Source: Sunxiuqinia sp965372405 (lineage in GTDB: Bacteria > Bacteroidota > Bacteroidia > Bacteroidales > Prolixibacteraceae). From it: 64,000 bases of DNA. The translations under genes and the position numbers were made by a program. The notes under the pieces are model-generated. The model was given only the letters and a program-made list of their open reading frames with translations, made no database searches and was not told the origin of the DNA. Where the stretch lies: positions 1 through 64,000 of the forward strand of contig CBDVCE010000021.1 in NCBI GenBank assembly GCA_965372405.1, written 5' to 3'. Shown here piece after piece: positions 43,399 through 52,031 of this stretch. The stretch's first letter is position 1. Each line of letters begins with the position of its first letter.

Positions 43399-43426
43399 TC
43401 AATATCTTTTTTCAATATGAATATTC

Positions 43427-44581
43427 TTAATAATGGCAACGCATACAATCATTGGCTCCTATATCTTCAGCTTTAATGCTTTTCAAATCACCAGCATCCA
43501 ACTCTTTGTGAAGCTTCACAAAGGTTTCGTAATAGCCGTTTTCTGTAAATTTAACGTCTGTTTCCCTATGACAATTCACGCACCATCCCATTGACAGGTC
43601 AGCGTGCTGAGTCATCAAATCCATCTCTTCAACTTTCCCATGACACTTATTACAGTCCAACTTGGCAACACCTACGTGAACGGCATGACTAAAAAACACA
43701 TGATCGGGAAGGTTGTGCAATCTCACCCATTCTACAGGCTTCTTGTTTTCAACAGCATCAATCACTTTAGCGATTTCAAACTTGCCGGAATTACTTCCTT
43801 CGCGAATAAGCACATGGCAATTCAAACAAAGATCCATTGATGGGATACCTGCTGATTTACTGTGTTCTGCAGTGTGGTGACAATATTTACAATCAATGCC
43901 ATTTTCACCGGCATGTACTTTATGTGAAAACTTAATGGGTTGATCAGGAGCATAACCCTGTGAGCGTCCTAACTTGATGCCTTCATCAACCATCATTTTA
44001 ACCTGAAACCCTAAAGCAGTAACGAGAATCAATACTGGGACAAAACGATATCTAATATTTCGAAGAAAAATCAGTTCCAATAATGCCCAAGTGATAAGAA
44101 GTCCAAGGAAAATAAAAATAATCAGGTTCTTTATGCTCGGCAATAAAGGACTAGGTCCCTTCATTGCTAAATCATCCAGATAAACTTTAACCTTTTTAAG
44201 GTCTTCATCTGCAATTTCAAAGTTTTGATGAACCTCAGCCATTTTGCCAATAGAGGCATTCATAACAACTGCTTTGAAGGATGCAAAATCTTTTTCAATA
44301 TATTTTTCAGCAATATCCCATCCCGAAGGATTCCAGTTAAGTGTATCTGCAACAGTTAAACTATGACAAGAAATGCAAGATTCGTGCTTAGCATCAAAAG
44401 GCAGTAAGCCTCTAAAGAAACGTTCACCTTTCCTTGCATCAGCATGTGAAATTCCATGATCAGATCCATGTGAATTTTCGGAAGCGGCTAATAAAGGCAG
44501 CTGACATGTAAAAAGAAAGACAATGAAAAAAACCGATAACAATAACCTGTTAGCAGGTATAAAAGGCAAGTCAAGTTTCAT
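43427..44581 (-). CDS. actA: Alternative complex III multihaem cytochrome c ActA
   Basis: ActA brings c-type haems and one membrane anchor to alternative complex III. The 384-residue protein has a signal peptide or anchor (about 12-32), an N-terminal haem site CISCH at 69-73, a transmembrane helix (about 148-190 region), then five further CxxCH motifs (CKYCH, CLNCH, CNKCH, CVNCH, CMRCH). That is six sites in total, whereas the ActA proteins I know of are described as pentahaem. It is the first gene of the act operon. Confidence 0.93.
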   Translation of the reverse strand: MKLDLPFIPANRLLLSVFFIVFLFTCQLPLLAASENSHGSDHGISHADARKGERFFRGLLPFDAKHESCISCHSLTVADTLNWNPSGWDIAEKYIEKDFASFKAVVMNASIGKMAEVHQNFEIADEDLKKVKVYLDDLAMKGPSPLLPSIKNLIIFIFLGLLITWALLELIFLRNIRYRFVPVLILVTALGFQVKMMVDEGIKLGRSQGYAPDQPIKFSHKVHAGENGIDCKYCHHTAEHSKSAGIPSMDLCLNCHVLIREGSNSGKFEIAKVIDAVENKKPVEWVRLHNLPDHVFFSHAVHVGVAKLDCNKCHGKVEEMDLMTQHADLSMGWCVNCHRETDVKFTENGYYETFVKLHKELDAGDLKSIKAEDIGANDCMRCHY

Positions 44582-44834
44582 TCTTTAGCTGTTTGTAAGT
44601 TTTTTTGACCCAGGATTTCGCAACTCACCAGAATTAACAATCTTTTGAGTTGAAGGTTTTCACTTACAAGATAAAAAATATAAAACAGAAAAGCCCATGC
44701 TTAATGTGCTAAATAATTAAGGCCCACAACATATTCATAAGTGATTGAATCTGAACAGAATCAACTAAGAAGAAGGATTCACGAAGATAAACAATAGCTA
44801 TTTGGAGAAAATTTGAATAGAGAAAATCTATTAA
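44582..44834. other. Intergenic region upstream of the act operon
   Basis: The 253-bp gap holds the presumed minus-strand promoter of actA and the 3' end of the AI-2E permease gene. No TAnnTTTG box on the minus strand and no convincing hairpin terminator were found. Confidence 0.35.
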
Positions 44835-45944
44835 TTATTCTAAATTTTCCGTGAGCTTTCGAACGATTTTCAGGTTGTCTAAGAACTCTTTTGCAACAAC
44901 CCGAACAATTGTGTAAGCAGGAATGGCGAGGATCATTCCAAGAATGCCAGCTAAACTTCCTGCGGCCATAATTACAAGAAAAATCTCAATCGGATGAGCC
45001 TTTACACTACTGGAATAAATTAAAGGCTGGAACAGAATATTATCAATAACCTGAACGATGACAAACACCAACAGCATAAAACCTAATATTGGCAAGGTAT
45101 AGCTCATGAAATCGGCATTAACATTAATAGCAATACCAATAAGCAATCCAACAGTTGCCCCCATCCATGGTCCCAAGTATGGTATAACATTAAACATTCC
45201 ACAGAATAAACCAATTACAACAGCATGGTTGAAACCAATACCTACGATAGTCAATCCAAGACAAACCAAGGATCCAACCATCGTAACTTCAAACATCAAA
45301 CCAATAAAATAGCGCCTGAGCAGGTTATAAATTGAATGCAAAATTTTCGCCACCTTCTCTTCATAATCAGATGGCACAAACAATATAATACCATCTTTAA
45401 ACATGTTCTCATCTTTCAAAAAGAAAAATGTTATAAATGAGACAGCAAAGAATGCGATAAATAACTCACCAATAGTTCCGGCAATAAAACCAAACACATC
45501 GGAAAGTTTCGAAACATCAACAATTTCAGACAGTTGCTCTTTCCACATTCCACTAAATCCACTTCCCTCTGTTGGTACATCTCTACCAGCAATTGCCATT
45601 AATTCCTGAATTGGCTTTTCAACAACTTCCAGTATAGTTTGAAAATCAATAGTGGAAAGCTGTTCAAATTCATTAAAAAGAAGTGGTATCAAAAATCGGA
45701 ATGAACCAATAAAGAAAATCCAGAATAAGATTAAGGTTACAAAAGCTGAAAATGTCATTGAAACCGAAAACTTCCAAACCTTTAATCCAGAAAGAAAGCG
45801 TACAACAGGCCGGCCAATCAGGGATAAGACTGCAGAAATTAGAATATAAGTAATTATTGAACTGAAGTACCAAATCAAAAACAATATCAGAAGTGTTCCA
45901 ACTACCAATAAAATGTTCCGTGCCCGGCCCTGAACTTGTATCAT
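44835..45944 (-). CDS. AI-2E family transporter
   Basis: The 369-residue polytopic protein has the AI-2E/PerM/YdiK family layout: two N-terminal helices, a central soluble segment (about 95-145), then five to six helices with 'RRYFIGLMFEVTMVGSLVCLGL' and the conserved 'GLFCGMFNVIPYLGPWMGATVG'. Members export signals or ions, including Na+/H+ exchange in some cases, and the substrate here is unknown. CAAATATA at 45962-45969 is TATATTTG on its strand, a good -7 box 18 bp before the start codon. Confidence 0.85.
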   Translation of the reverse strand: MIQVQGRARNILLVVGTLLILFLIWYFSSIITYILISAVLSLIGRPVVRFLSGLKVWKFSVSMTFSAFVTLILFWIFFIGSFRFLIPLLFNEFEQLSTIDFQTILEVVEKPIQELMAIAGRDVPTEGSGFSGMWKEQLSEIVDVSKLSDVFGFIAGTIGELFIAFFAVSFITFFFLKDENMFKDGIILFVPSDYEEKVAKILHSIYNLLRRYFIGLMFEVTMVGSLVCLGLTIVGIGFNHAVVIGLFCGMFNVIPYLGPWMGATVGLLIGIAINVNADFMSYTLPILGFMLLVFVIVQVIDNILFQPLIYSSSVKAHPIEIFLVIMAAGSLAGILGMILAIPAYTIVRVVAKEFLDNLKIVRKLTENLE

Positions 45945-45961
45945 AACTGTTGCTTTTTTTA

Positions 45962-45969
45962 CAAATATA
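45962..45969 (-). promoter_or_regulatory. Bacteroidota -7 box (TATATTTG) of AI-2E permease gene
   Basis: On the minus strand the sequence reads TATATTTG, matching TAnnTTTG, 17 bp before the start codon. No -33 TTTG at the standard distance. Confidence 0.5.
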
Positions 45970-46337
45970 TTGGATTAATCGTAACATTCTCAGCCTAAAA
46001 CTGAAATTAATACTTTTATATGTTTACAATTTGGTCTTCCAAAGTTACCTAACACATCAGATCTGAATGAATTGTGTTAGATCTATACAAACCCAAATTA
46101 TCATTTTCAGCAGTAATTCGATGATCATTCAACTCTAAAAGTTTCATAATTTCTATTTAGAAATAAACCTGCAGAAATATAATATTGAAATAAGATGAAC
46201 GTATCATAAGTAAAATCACACTGATTATCAACTAAAAATCAATAAACAAATAATTCAGCAGATGACACAACACTCTTAATAAATGGGACTTTCAACAAAT
46301 TGAATGATCAAAATAATACTTTATATTTATTTTTTGG

Positions 46338-46345
46338 TAAATTTG
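46338..46345 (+). promoter_or_regulatory. Bacteroidota -7 box (TAAATTTG) of LytTR regulator pair
   Basis: TAAATTTG matches TAnnTTTG and ends 21 bp before the ATG at 46367. It probably drives both response-regulator genes. Confidence 0.5.
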
Positions 46346-46366
46346 TTTTTGATCAACCATCCTTGA

Positions 46367-47116
46367 ATGAAAAAAATTAAATTAAAAGCTCTCATCGTTG
46401 AAGATGAAAAACCTGACCGAGATTTGCTTAATTATTTATTAAAAAGCAACTCGGGTATTAAGGAAGTACATGAAGCGAAGAATGCAGAAGACGGTCTTTA
46501 TAAGTTTATAGATGTTAATCCAGATATTGTTTTATTAGATATCATAATGCCCGGGAAATCAGGCATTGATTTTATTGAATTAATACGAAAACGCAACCTG
46601 GAAACAAATATAATTATTATAAGTGCCTATCCAGATGCTGCTATCAAAGCAATTAAAAACCAAGTTTTTGATTTTTTACTCAAACCAGTAAACGAAAAAG
46701 AATTACACAAACTGGTAGAAAAATACAGAGTAAAAAAAGACTTGAACATCAACGAAAAGCTTGATAAAGTTCTAGTAGATCTTGACAACCCATTAAAACT
46801 TAAAATTTCATCTATAAACAGTCATATATTAATTGATCCTAGTGACATAATTTATTGTGCTGCAGAGGGAGCTTATACTGACATCCACCTTTCAAATGGC
46901 AATGTAGAGATTGCCAATACGTATATTTCAAAAATAGAGAAGCTATTAAAAGAATATCGTTTTTTCAGAATTGGCCGTTCAGCTTTAATCAATATGGATA
47001 AACTTTGGAAAGTTAGCCGTAGCGACAATTCATGTACTTTGCTTGCAAATAATAAGGAAATTAAGCTGCGAGGGGCTGCAAAGCAAATTAAAATTCTTTG
47101 CAAAATGAGTATATAG
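46367..47116 (+). CDS. LytTR-family response regulator (first of pair)
   Basis: The 249-residue protein has a receiver domain (about 5-120) and a LytTR DNA-binding domain (about 145-245). The receiver shows the acidic pair in 'IVEDEKPDRD', the phosphorylated Asp in 'VLLDIIMPGKSG', and Lys in 'FLLKPVNEKE'. The LytTR part includes 'SDIIYCAAEGAYTDIHLSNG' and 'FFRIGRSALINMDKLWKV'. No histidine kinase is encoded next to it. A second regulator of the same design follows 10 bp later. Confidence 0.9.
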   Translation: MKKIKLKALIVEDEKPDRDLLNYLLKSNSGIKEVHEAKNAEDGLYKFIDVNPDIVLLDIIMPGKSGIDFIELIRKRNLETNIIIISAYPDAAIKAIKNQVFDFLLKPVNEKELHKLVEKYRVKKDLNINEKLDKVLVDLDNPLKLKISSINSHILIDPSDIIYCAAEGAYTDIHLSNGNVEIANTYISKIEKLLKEYRFFRIGRSALINMDKLWKVSRSDNSCTLLANNKEIKLRGAAKQIKILCKMSI

Positions 47117-47126
47117 GAGGTTTAAG

Positions 47127-47891
47127 ATGATTGACGAAAAAATTACTGCTATAATTATTGATGACGAGGAAGAGGCAATTTCATTGCTGGAAATTTACCT
47201 GCAACCTTTTCACGAAATCAAAATACTTGACAAGACTTCGAACCCACGAAAAGGGATTAAGCTCATTAAAAAGAAAGTGCCAAATCTGGTATTTTTAGAT
47301 ATCGACATGCCCGATATTGATGGAATTGAAGTTGCAACAATGATTAAAGAAGAAAAGCTAAATACAGAAATTGTTTTCACAACAGCTTATTCTGAATATG
47401 CATTTGAAGCATTAAAAGTTAGACCTTTAGATTACCTCGTAAAACCATTTGGACCAGAAGAATTAATCTCGGTAATAAACAGGCTAAAGACCAATAATAA
47501 ACGTAAGGGACTCGAACGTCGGATGGATATTTTTGTAAAAAACAACAAATCCAATCCGAAAATTAAGTTTCCTACACGTGCTGGCATAATTTTGATTAAT
47601 CCTGATGATATCATGTTATTACGGATTGAAAACGTCAACACCTTGGTTTATACAACAGATGGGAATTCAGAAGTAATTACCATGAGCATATTTAAAATTG
47701 TAGCAAAAATTGATTCCCCAAGTTTTGTGAAAATTAGCAGATCTTCATTCATCAACTTACAATTTCTGAGACGAATTGAGCGCAAAAATAAAACCTGTGT
47801 GATTCAGCATAAGGACATCAGTATTGAAGAGCCTCTGAACCGCACAGGTCTATCGTTTTTCGAGAAACTAAATTGCTTCCCAATAAACTAA
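47127..47891 (+). CDS. LytTR-family response regulator (second of pair)
   Basis: The 254-residue protein repeats the receiver plus LytTR layout. 'IIDDEEEAISLLEIYL', the phosphorylated Asp in 'VFLDIDMPDIDGIEV' and 'DYLVKPFGPEEL' mark the receiver; 'DDIMLLRIENVNTLVYTTDG' and 'FVKISRSSFINLQFLRRIE' mark the DNA-binding domain. An AGGAGG Shine-Dalgarno at 47115-47120, unusual in this window, overlaps the stop codon of the first regulator and should give efficient coupled translation. Its stop codon abuts the convergent lon stop with no spacer. Confidence 0.9.
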   Translation: MIDEKITAIIIDDEEEAISLLEIYLQPFHEIKILDKTSNPRKGIKLIKKKVPNLVFLDIDMPDIDGIEVATMIKEEKLNTEIVFTTAYSEYAFEALKVRPLDYLVKPFGPEELISVINRLKTNNKRKGLERRMDIFVKNNKSNPKIKFPTRAGIILINPDDIMLLRIENVNTLVYTTDGNSEVITMSIFKIVAKIDSPSFVKISRSSFINLQFLRRIERKNKTCVIQHKDISIEEPLNRTGLSFFEKLNCFPIN

Positions 47892-50321
47892 TTATTTTTT
47901 CAAAAGAGCGTACTCTAAAAGTTCGCTAACTGTTTTTACAAACTTAAACTTAAGCCCCTTTATATACACATCTTTTATTTCTTCAAGGTCTTTCTTATTA
48001 CTTTCAGAAAGTAATATCTCCTTGATTCCGGCTCGTTTAGCTGCTAGAATTTTTTCTTTGATACCTCCCACCGGAAGAACTTTCCCACGCAAGGTAATTT
48101 CGCCTGTCATGGCAATGTTTTTACGAACTTTCCTACCTGTTAAAACAGAAGCTAACGATGATACCATGGTAACCCCTGCTGATGGTCCGTCTTTTGGAAT
48201 CGCACCTTCAGGAACGTGAATATGAAAATTATTTTTATCAAAAACTTCAGACTTAATCTCAAATTCTTCGGTATGAGATTTAAGATATTCCAAAGCCAAC
48301 ACTGCGGATTCTTTCATCACATCGCCTAGATTTCCTGTCAATGTCAATTTTGAATTCCCTTTACTAATGCTTGACTCAACAAAAAGTATCTCACCTCCAT
48401 GGGCAGTCCATGCCAAGCCTGTTACAACACCCGGTATTTCATTTCCCTGATATGTTTCACGATTGTACTCAATAACACCTAGATATTCGCGAATATCATC
48501 CTTATCCAGCTTCTTATTGAATGATTCCTCAAAAGCAATTTTTTTAGCAATGCGACGAACAACTTTTGCAATCTTTTTATCTAACTCACGAACGCCAGAC
48601 TCTCTGGTATAATGCTCTACAATACGCTCAATTACTTCTTTTGAAAAGCTAACTTGCTTTTTAAGTACACCATGAAGTTCAAGCTGTTTTGGTATTAGGT
48701 GACGCTTAGCAATTTCAATCTTTTCTTCAACAATATACCCATTAACATTAATCAGCTCCAATCGGTCACGCAAAGGAGGAGCAATTGTGCTTAATGAATT
48801 TGCTGTGGCAACAAACATTACTTTTGAGAGGTCATAATCAACCTCAACATAATTGTCATGGAATTCACTGTTTTGCTCAGGATCAAGAACCTCTAACAAT
48901 GCAGAGGCAGGATCGCCATGAAAGTCTTTAGACACCTTGTCAATTTCATCAAGAATAAAAACAGGGTTTGATGTTTTAGCCTTTTTAATATTTTGAAGGA
49001 TTCGCCCTGGCATTGCACCAATATAGGTCTTCCTATGTCCACGAATTTCAGATTCGTCATGCAAACCACCTAAACTCATCCGAATGTATTTTCGGTCTAG
49101 TGCCCTTGCGATTGATTTTCCCAGAGACGTTTTCCCAACTCCAGGAGGACCATACAAACAAAGGATTGGTGCCTTCATGTCATTCTTCAATTTCAAGACT
49201 GCCAAATGCTCAAGGATGCGTTCTTTCACTTTTTCAAGACCATAATGATCTTCGTCCAAAACTTTTTCAGCATGTTTTAAATCGAAATTATCAGTTGAAT
49301 ATTCATTCCATGGCAAATCAAGTAAGGTTTGACAGTATGAAAATTGCACTGAATATTCACCAGCTGCAGGATTTAAACGATGAAGTTTATTTACTTCCTT
49401 ATCGAAAAACATGGACACTTCCTCATTCCATTTTTTCTCTTTTGCTGCCGCTTTTAAGTCAGCAATCTCTTGTTCTATAGGATTACCACCCAATTCATCC
49501 TGAATGGTTTTTATTTGCTGATTTAAAAGAAATTCTCGCTGCTGCTGATCCAAGTCTGTTTTAACCTTCGATTGAATATCATGCTTTAGCTCTTGCACCT
49601 GTACTTCTTTCACCAAGAAAGAAATTGCCTGAATTCCTCTTTCACGAATATCATCAACCTCAAGCAAGCTTTGCTTCTCTTCAACTTTCAAATCAGTATT
49701 TGAACAAATGAAGTTGATGAGGAACGTTGAATTCTCAATATTTTTTACAGCGAAAGTTGCCTCTGGTGGTACGTTAGAAGAGTATTGTGCAATTTTAATC
49801 GAAAGGTCTTTCAACGAACCTACAATGGCACTAAACTCAGCCGTCTCCTTTTTTGGCACTTCTTCATCAAGTAAAGAAACCTGCGCTCTGTAATAAGGCG
49901 ACTCCTGTACGTACTCTTCAACTTTGAAACGGCGTTTCCCCTGAATGATTACCGAAGTAGAGCCATCTGGCATTTCAAGAATTTTCAGGATTTGAGCAAC
50001 TGTACCAACCTGATAGATCTCTGTTGTTGCAGGATCATCCAGCGAGGCATCTTTTTGTGTAACTGTACCTAGTAATTTATCTTCCTGAAAAGCCTCACGA
50101 ACCAATTGAAGTGATTTTTTTCTACCAACAGAAATTGGAATTACAACACCCGGAAACAACACCGTGTTCCTAAGTGGTAATATTGGCAGTACTTCTGGTG
50201 CCTCAAAATTTCGTAATTCATCTTCGTCACCATCAGCTATTATCGGAATTAGTTCCGCTTCGTTATCTGATATACCTGTAAATATTAAGTCTTTCATGAG
50301 TTTTTCCTTATGCTCTCCCAT
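47892..50321 (-). CDS. lon: ATP-dependent Lon protease
   Basis: Lon is a cytosolic AAA+ serine protease that degrades misfolded and regulatory proteins. The 809-residue length is normal. It has an N-terminal LAN domain ('LPILPLRNTVLFPGVVIPI'), a coiled-coil region with 'FLLNQQIKTIQDELGG', Walker A 'LYGPPGVGKTSLGKSIA', and the catalytic Ser in 'PKDGPSAGVTMVSSL' with Lys in 'GGIKEKILAAKRAGI'. An ATG eight codons in (50297) is an alternative start. It converges with the LytTR gene. Confidence 0.97.
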   Translation of the reverse strand: MGEHKEKLMKDLIFTGISDNEAELIPIIADGDEDELRNFEAPEVLPILPLRNTVLFPGVVIPISVGRKKSLQLVREAFQEDKLLGTVTQKDASLDDPATTEIYQVGTVAQILKILEMPDGSTSVIIQGKRRFKVEEYVQESPYYRAQVSLLDEEVPKKETAEFSAIVGSLKDLSIKIAQYSSNVPPEATFAVKNIENSTFLINFICSNTDLKVEEKQSLLEVDDIRERGIQAISFLVKEVQVQELKHDIQSKVKTDLDQQQREFLLNQQIKTIQDELGGNPIEQEIADLKAAAKEKKWNEEVSMFFDKEVNKLHRLNPAAGEYSVQFSYCQTLLDLPWNEYSTDNFDLKHAEKVLDEDHYGLEKVKERILEHLAVLKLKNDMKAPILCLYGPPGVGKTSLGKSIARALDRKYIRMSLGGLHDESEIRGHRKTYIGAMPGRILQNIKKAKTSNPVFILDEIDKVSKDFHGDPASALLEVLDPEQNSEFHDNYVEVDYDLSKVMFVATANSLSTIAPPLRDRLELINVNGYIVEEKIEIAKRHLIPKQLELHGVLKKQVSFSKEVIERIVEHYTRESGVRELDKKIAKVVRRIAKKIAFEESFNKKLDKDDIREYLGVIEYNRETYQGNEIPGVVTGLAWTAHGGEILFVESSISKGNSKLTLTGNLGDVMKESAVLALEYLKSHTEEFEIKSEVFDKNNFHIHVPEGAIPKDGPSAGVTMVSSLASVLTGRKVRKNIAMTGEITLRGKVLPVGGIKEKILAAKRAGIKEILLSESNKKDLEEIKDVYIKGLKFKFVKTVSELLEYALLKK

Positions 50322-50420
50322 TGTTCATTCTAACTTTTCAAATGTGACAAACTGACCGCTTGTCTCTTTTTCTTAAACAGCTTCTATGATTGGCAATAGC
50401 TGTGCCAAAGAATTAATTTA

Positions 50421-51608
50421 TTAAAACTTTCTGTAGGCGGATGTTAGTTCAAAGACATTTTGTAAGATTTCACGATCTACTTCTGTAAATTTGACACTGC
50501 GTCTTGACATTACTTTTTCAGCAATATTACAAGCAGACTTTAATTGGTGAACCTTATAACCCGAAGCTCCTCCATCTGCAAATGAAGGCACAAATTGTCG
50601 TGAAAATCCTGCTCCATGAATATTGCAAGCAGCTCCAATCACGGTTCCAGTATTAATCATGGTACTAATTCCAGCCTTCGAATGATCACCCATAATAAGT
50701 CCACTAAACTGCAAACCCGTTTTAGCAAAACGATTCTCACTATATGACCAAACCTTTACTTTATCGTAGGTATTTTTGAGATTTGAAACATTCGTGCCAG
50801 CACCCAGATTGCACCACTCACCGATAACTGAATGTCCTAAAAAGCCATCATGCCCTTTGTTCGAATAGCCTATAACAACTGACTGCGCTATTTCGCCTCC
50901 AACCTTCGAAAATGGTCCAATAGTGGTTGCACCATAAATTTTGCTTCCCATATTCACCTGGGCATGATCACATAAAGCAAACGGACCACGAATTAATGAT
51001 CCTTCCAGAATTGTAGCATTACGACCAATGTAAACCGGACCTGTTTCTGCATTAATAATGGAGCATTCAATTTTCGCACCTTCTTCGACAAAAATATTTT
51101 CATTCCCTATTAATTGATTTGTCTTACTTACAGTTTGAGATTTCCTGCCTTTAGTGATCAAATCGAAATCACGTTTTAACTGAACTTCATTTTGCTCATG
51201 AATATCCCAGGTATTTTTAATCGAATCTATCTCCCCATCATACTCAATCCAATTTACTGAACCTTCGTCTTTATTCAGCCAGCTATCTGCAGCTGATTTT
51301 GAAAGGTATAGTGCAATAGCCAATTCGTTATATTTTAAGCCTTCACCTTCTGACAAAGACAGAACTCTTTTTGTTAATTCATCGGTTGGACAAACTGAAG
51401 CATTAATCAATAGGTTTTTGGTCTCAAGTTTTAATGGGTATTTCTTTTGCAGATAAGCACTTGTTTGCCATGAATAAGCTCCATCAATACGATTTGTCCA
51501 CTTTTCACGCAAACGTAAAATTCCAACCCTCAACTCAGAAACTGGACGGGTAAAAGTTAAAGGCCACAGGTTTTTAGTAAACTTATCATCAAAGAGGATA
51601 ATATTCAT
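50421..51608 (-). CDS. GlmU-like putative sugar nucleotidyltransferase with left-handed beta-helix
   Basis: The 395-residue protein belongs to the Bacteroidota family annotated as putative sugar nucleotidyltransferase. Its N-terminus 'MNIILFDDKFTKNLWPLTFT' and 'RPVSELRVGILRLREKW' replaces the usual LxxGxGTRxxPLT signature. The C-terminal half (about 165-395) has hexapeptide repeats of a left-handed beta-helix like GlmU. Absence of the classic pyrophosphorylase motif makes the reaction uncertain. It may act in sugar activation for the cell envelope. The rpmE2 terminator and gene lie just upstream. Confidence 0.75.
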   Translation of the reverse strand: MNIILFDDKFTKNLWPLTFTRPVSELRVGILRLREKWTNRIDGAYSWQTSAYLQKKYPLKLETKNLLINASVCPTDELTKRVLSLSEGEGLKYNELAIALYLSKSAADSWLNKDEGSVNWIEYDGEIDSIKNTWDIHEQNEVQLKRDFDLITKGRKSQTVSKTNQLIGNENIFVEEGAKIECSIINAETGPVYIGRNATILEGSLIRGPFALCDHAQVNMGSKIYGATTIGPFSKVGGEIAQSVVIGYSNKGHDGFLGHSVIGEWCNLGAGTNVSNLKNTYDKVKVWSYSENRFAKTGLQFSGLIMGDHSKAGISTMINTGTVIGAACNIHGAGFSRQFVPSFADGGASGYKVHQLKSACNIAEKVMSRRSVKFTEVDREILQNVFELTSAYRKF

Positions 51609-51631
51609 GTCAGCAAAATTGATGAATTATA

Positions 51632-51666
51632 GCAGAAAAAAAAAGCTCCGTAAAAAACGGAGCTTT
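51632..51666 (-). terminator. Intrinsic terminator of rpmE2
   Basis: AAAGCTCCGT/ACGGAGCTTT (51642-51651 with 51657-51666) forms a strong stem around a short A-rich loop. On the minus strand it runs into a T tract (complement of 51636-51641). It is 22 bp past the rpmE2 stop. Confidence 0.85.
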
Positions 51667-51687
51667 CAATATATCGTAAAAAATAAA

Positions 51688-51951
51688 TTACTTGTTACGG
51701 TTATCCATGTGTTTTTTATAACGATTCATGAACTTATCTACGCGTCCTGCGGTATCAACAAGCTTCATTTTACCAGTATAAAATGGATGTGAGCTACTTG
51801 AAATCTCAACTTTCATCAATGGGTATTCAACACCATCAATTGTTTCTGTTTCTCTTACATTAACAGTTGACTTTGTCAAATAAATTTCTCCATTAGACAT
51901 GTCTTTGAACGCTACTAAGCGATAATTATCTGGATGTATTCCTTTTTTCAT
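51688..51951 (-). CDS. rpmE2: 50S ribosomal protein L31 type B
   Basis: L31 bridges the ribosomal subunits. The 87-residue protein begins 'MKKGIHPDNYRLVAFKDMSN' and has 'VEISSSSHPFYTGKMKLVDT' and 'GRVDKFMNRYKKH'. It lacks the zinc-binding Cys residues of the type A protein, so it is the type B form that does not need zinc. The frame is open seven codons further up, but the ATG at 51951 is preceded by AAAAGGAG (Shine-Dalgarno) and fits the family N-terminus. Confidence 0.96.
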   Translation of the reverse strand: MKKGIHPDNYRLVAFKDMSNGEIYLTKSTVNVRETETIDGVEYPLMKVEISSSSHPFYTGKMKLVDTAGRVDKFMNRYKKHMDNRNK

Positions 51952-51988
51952 TGCTGATCTCCTTTTCAACATTATTTTATTCGGTCTG

Positions 51989-52019
51989 CAAAGATAAGTA
52001 CAGTTTCCTAAATTCCAAA
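51989..52019 (-). promoter_or_regulatory. Bacteroidota promoter of rpmE2 (TTTG-N19-TATCTTTG)
   Basis: On the minus strand TTTG (52016-52019) and TATCTTTG (51989-51996) are separated by 19 bp. This is the best full match to the Bacteroidota housekeeping promoter in the window. The start codon is 37 bp downstream of the -7 box. Confidence 0.8.
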
Positions 52020-52031
52020 GATTTCTATTTT

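Larger units (their letters stand above)
45945..46366. other. Divergent regulatory region with inverted repeat
   Basis: The 422-bp gap contains -7 boxes on both strands (minus TATATTTG at 45962-45969, plus TAAATTTG at 46338-46345). An 8-bp inverted repeat CTACACA-type element, exactly CTAACACA/TGTGTTAG, lies at 46049-46080 with a palindromic TCAGATCTGA in its loop. No coding frame is convincing. Confidence 0.5.

Noticed and set aside
49013..49480. 155-residue plus-strand frame inside lon
   Set aside because: It is antisense to conserved Lon ATPase sequence and has no family features, so it is a shadow of lon.
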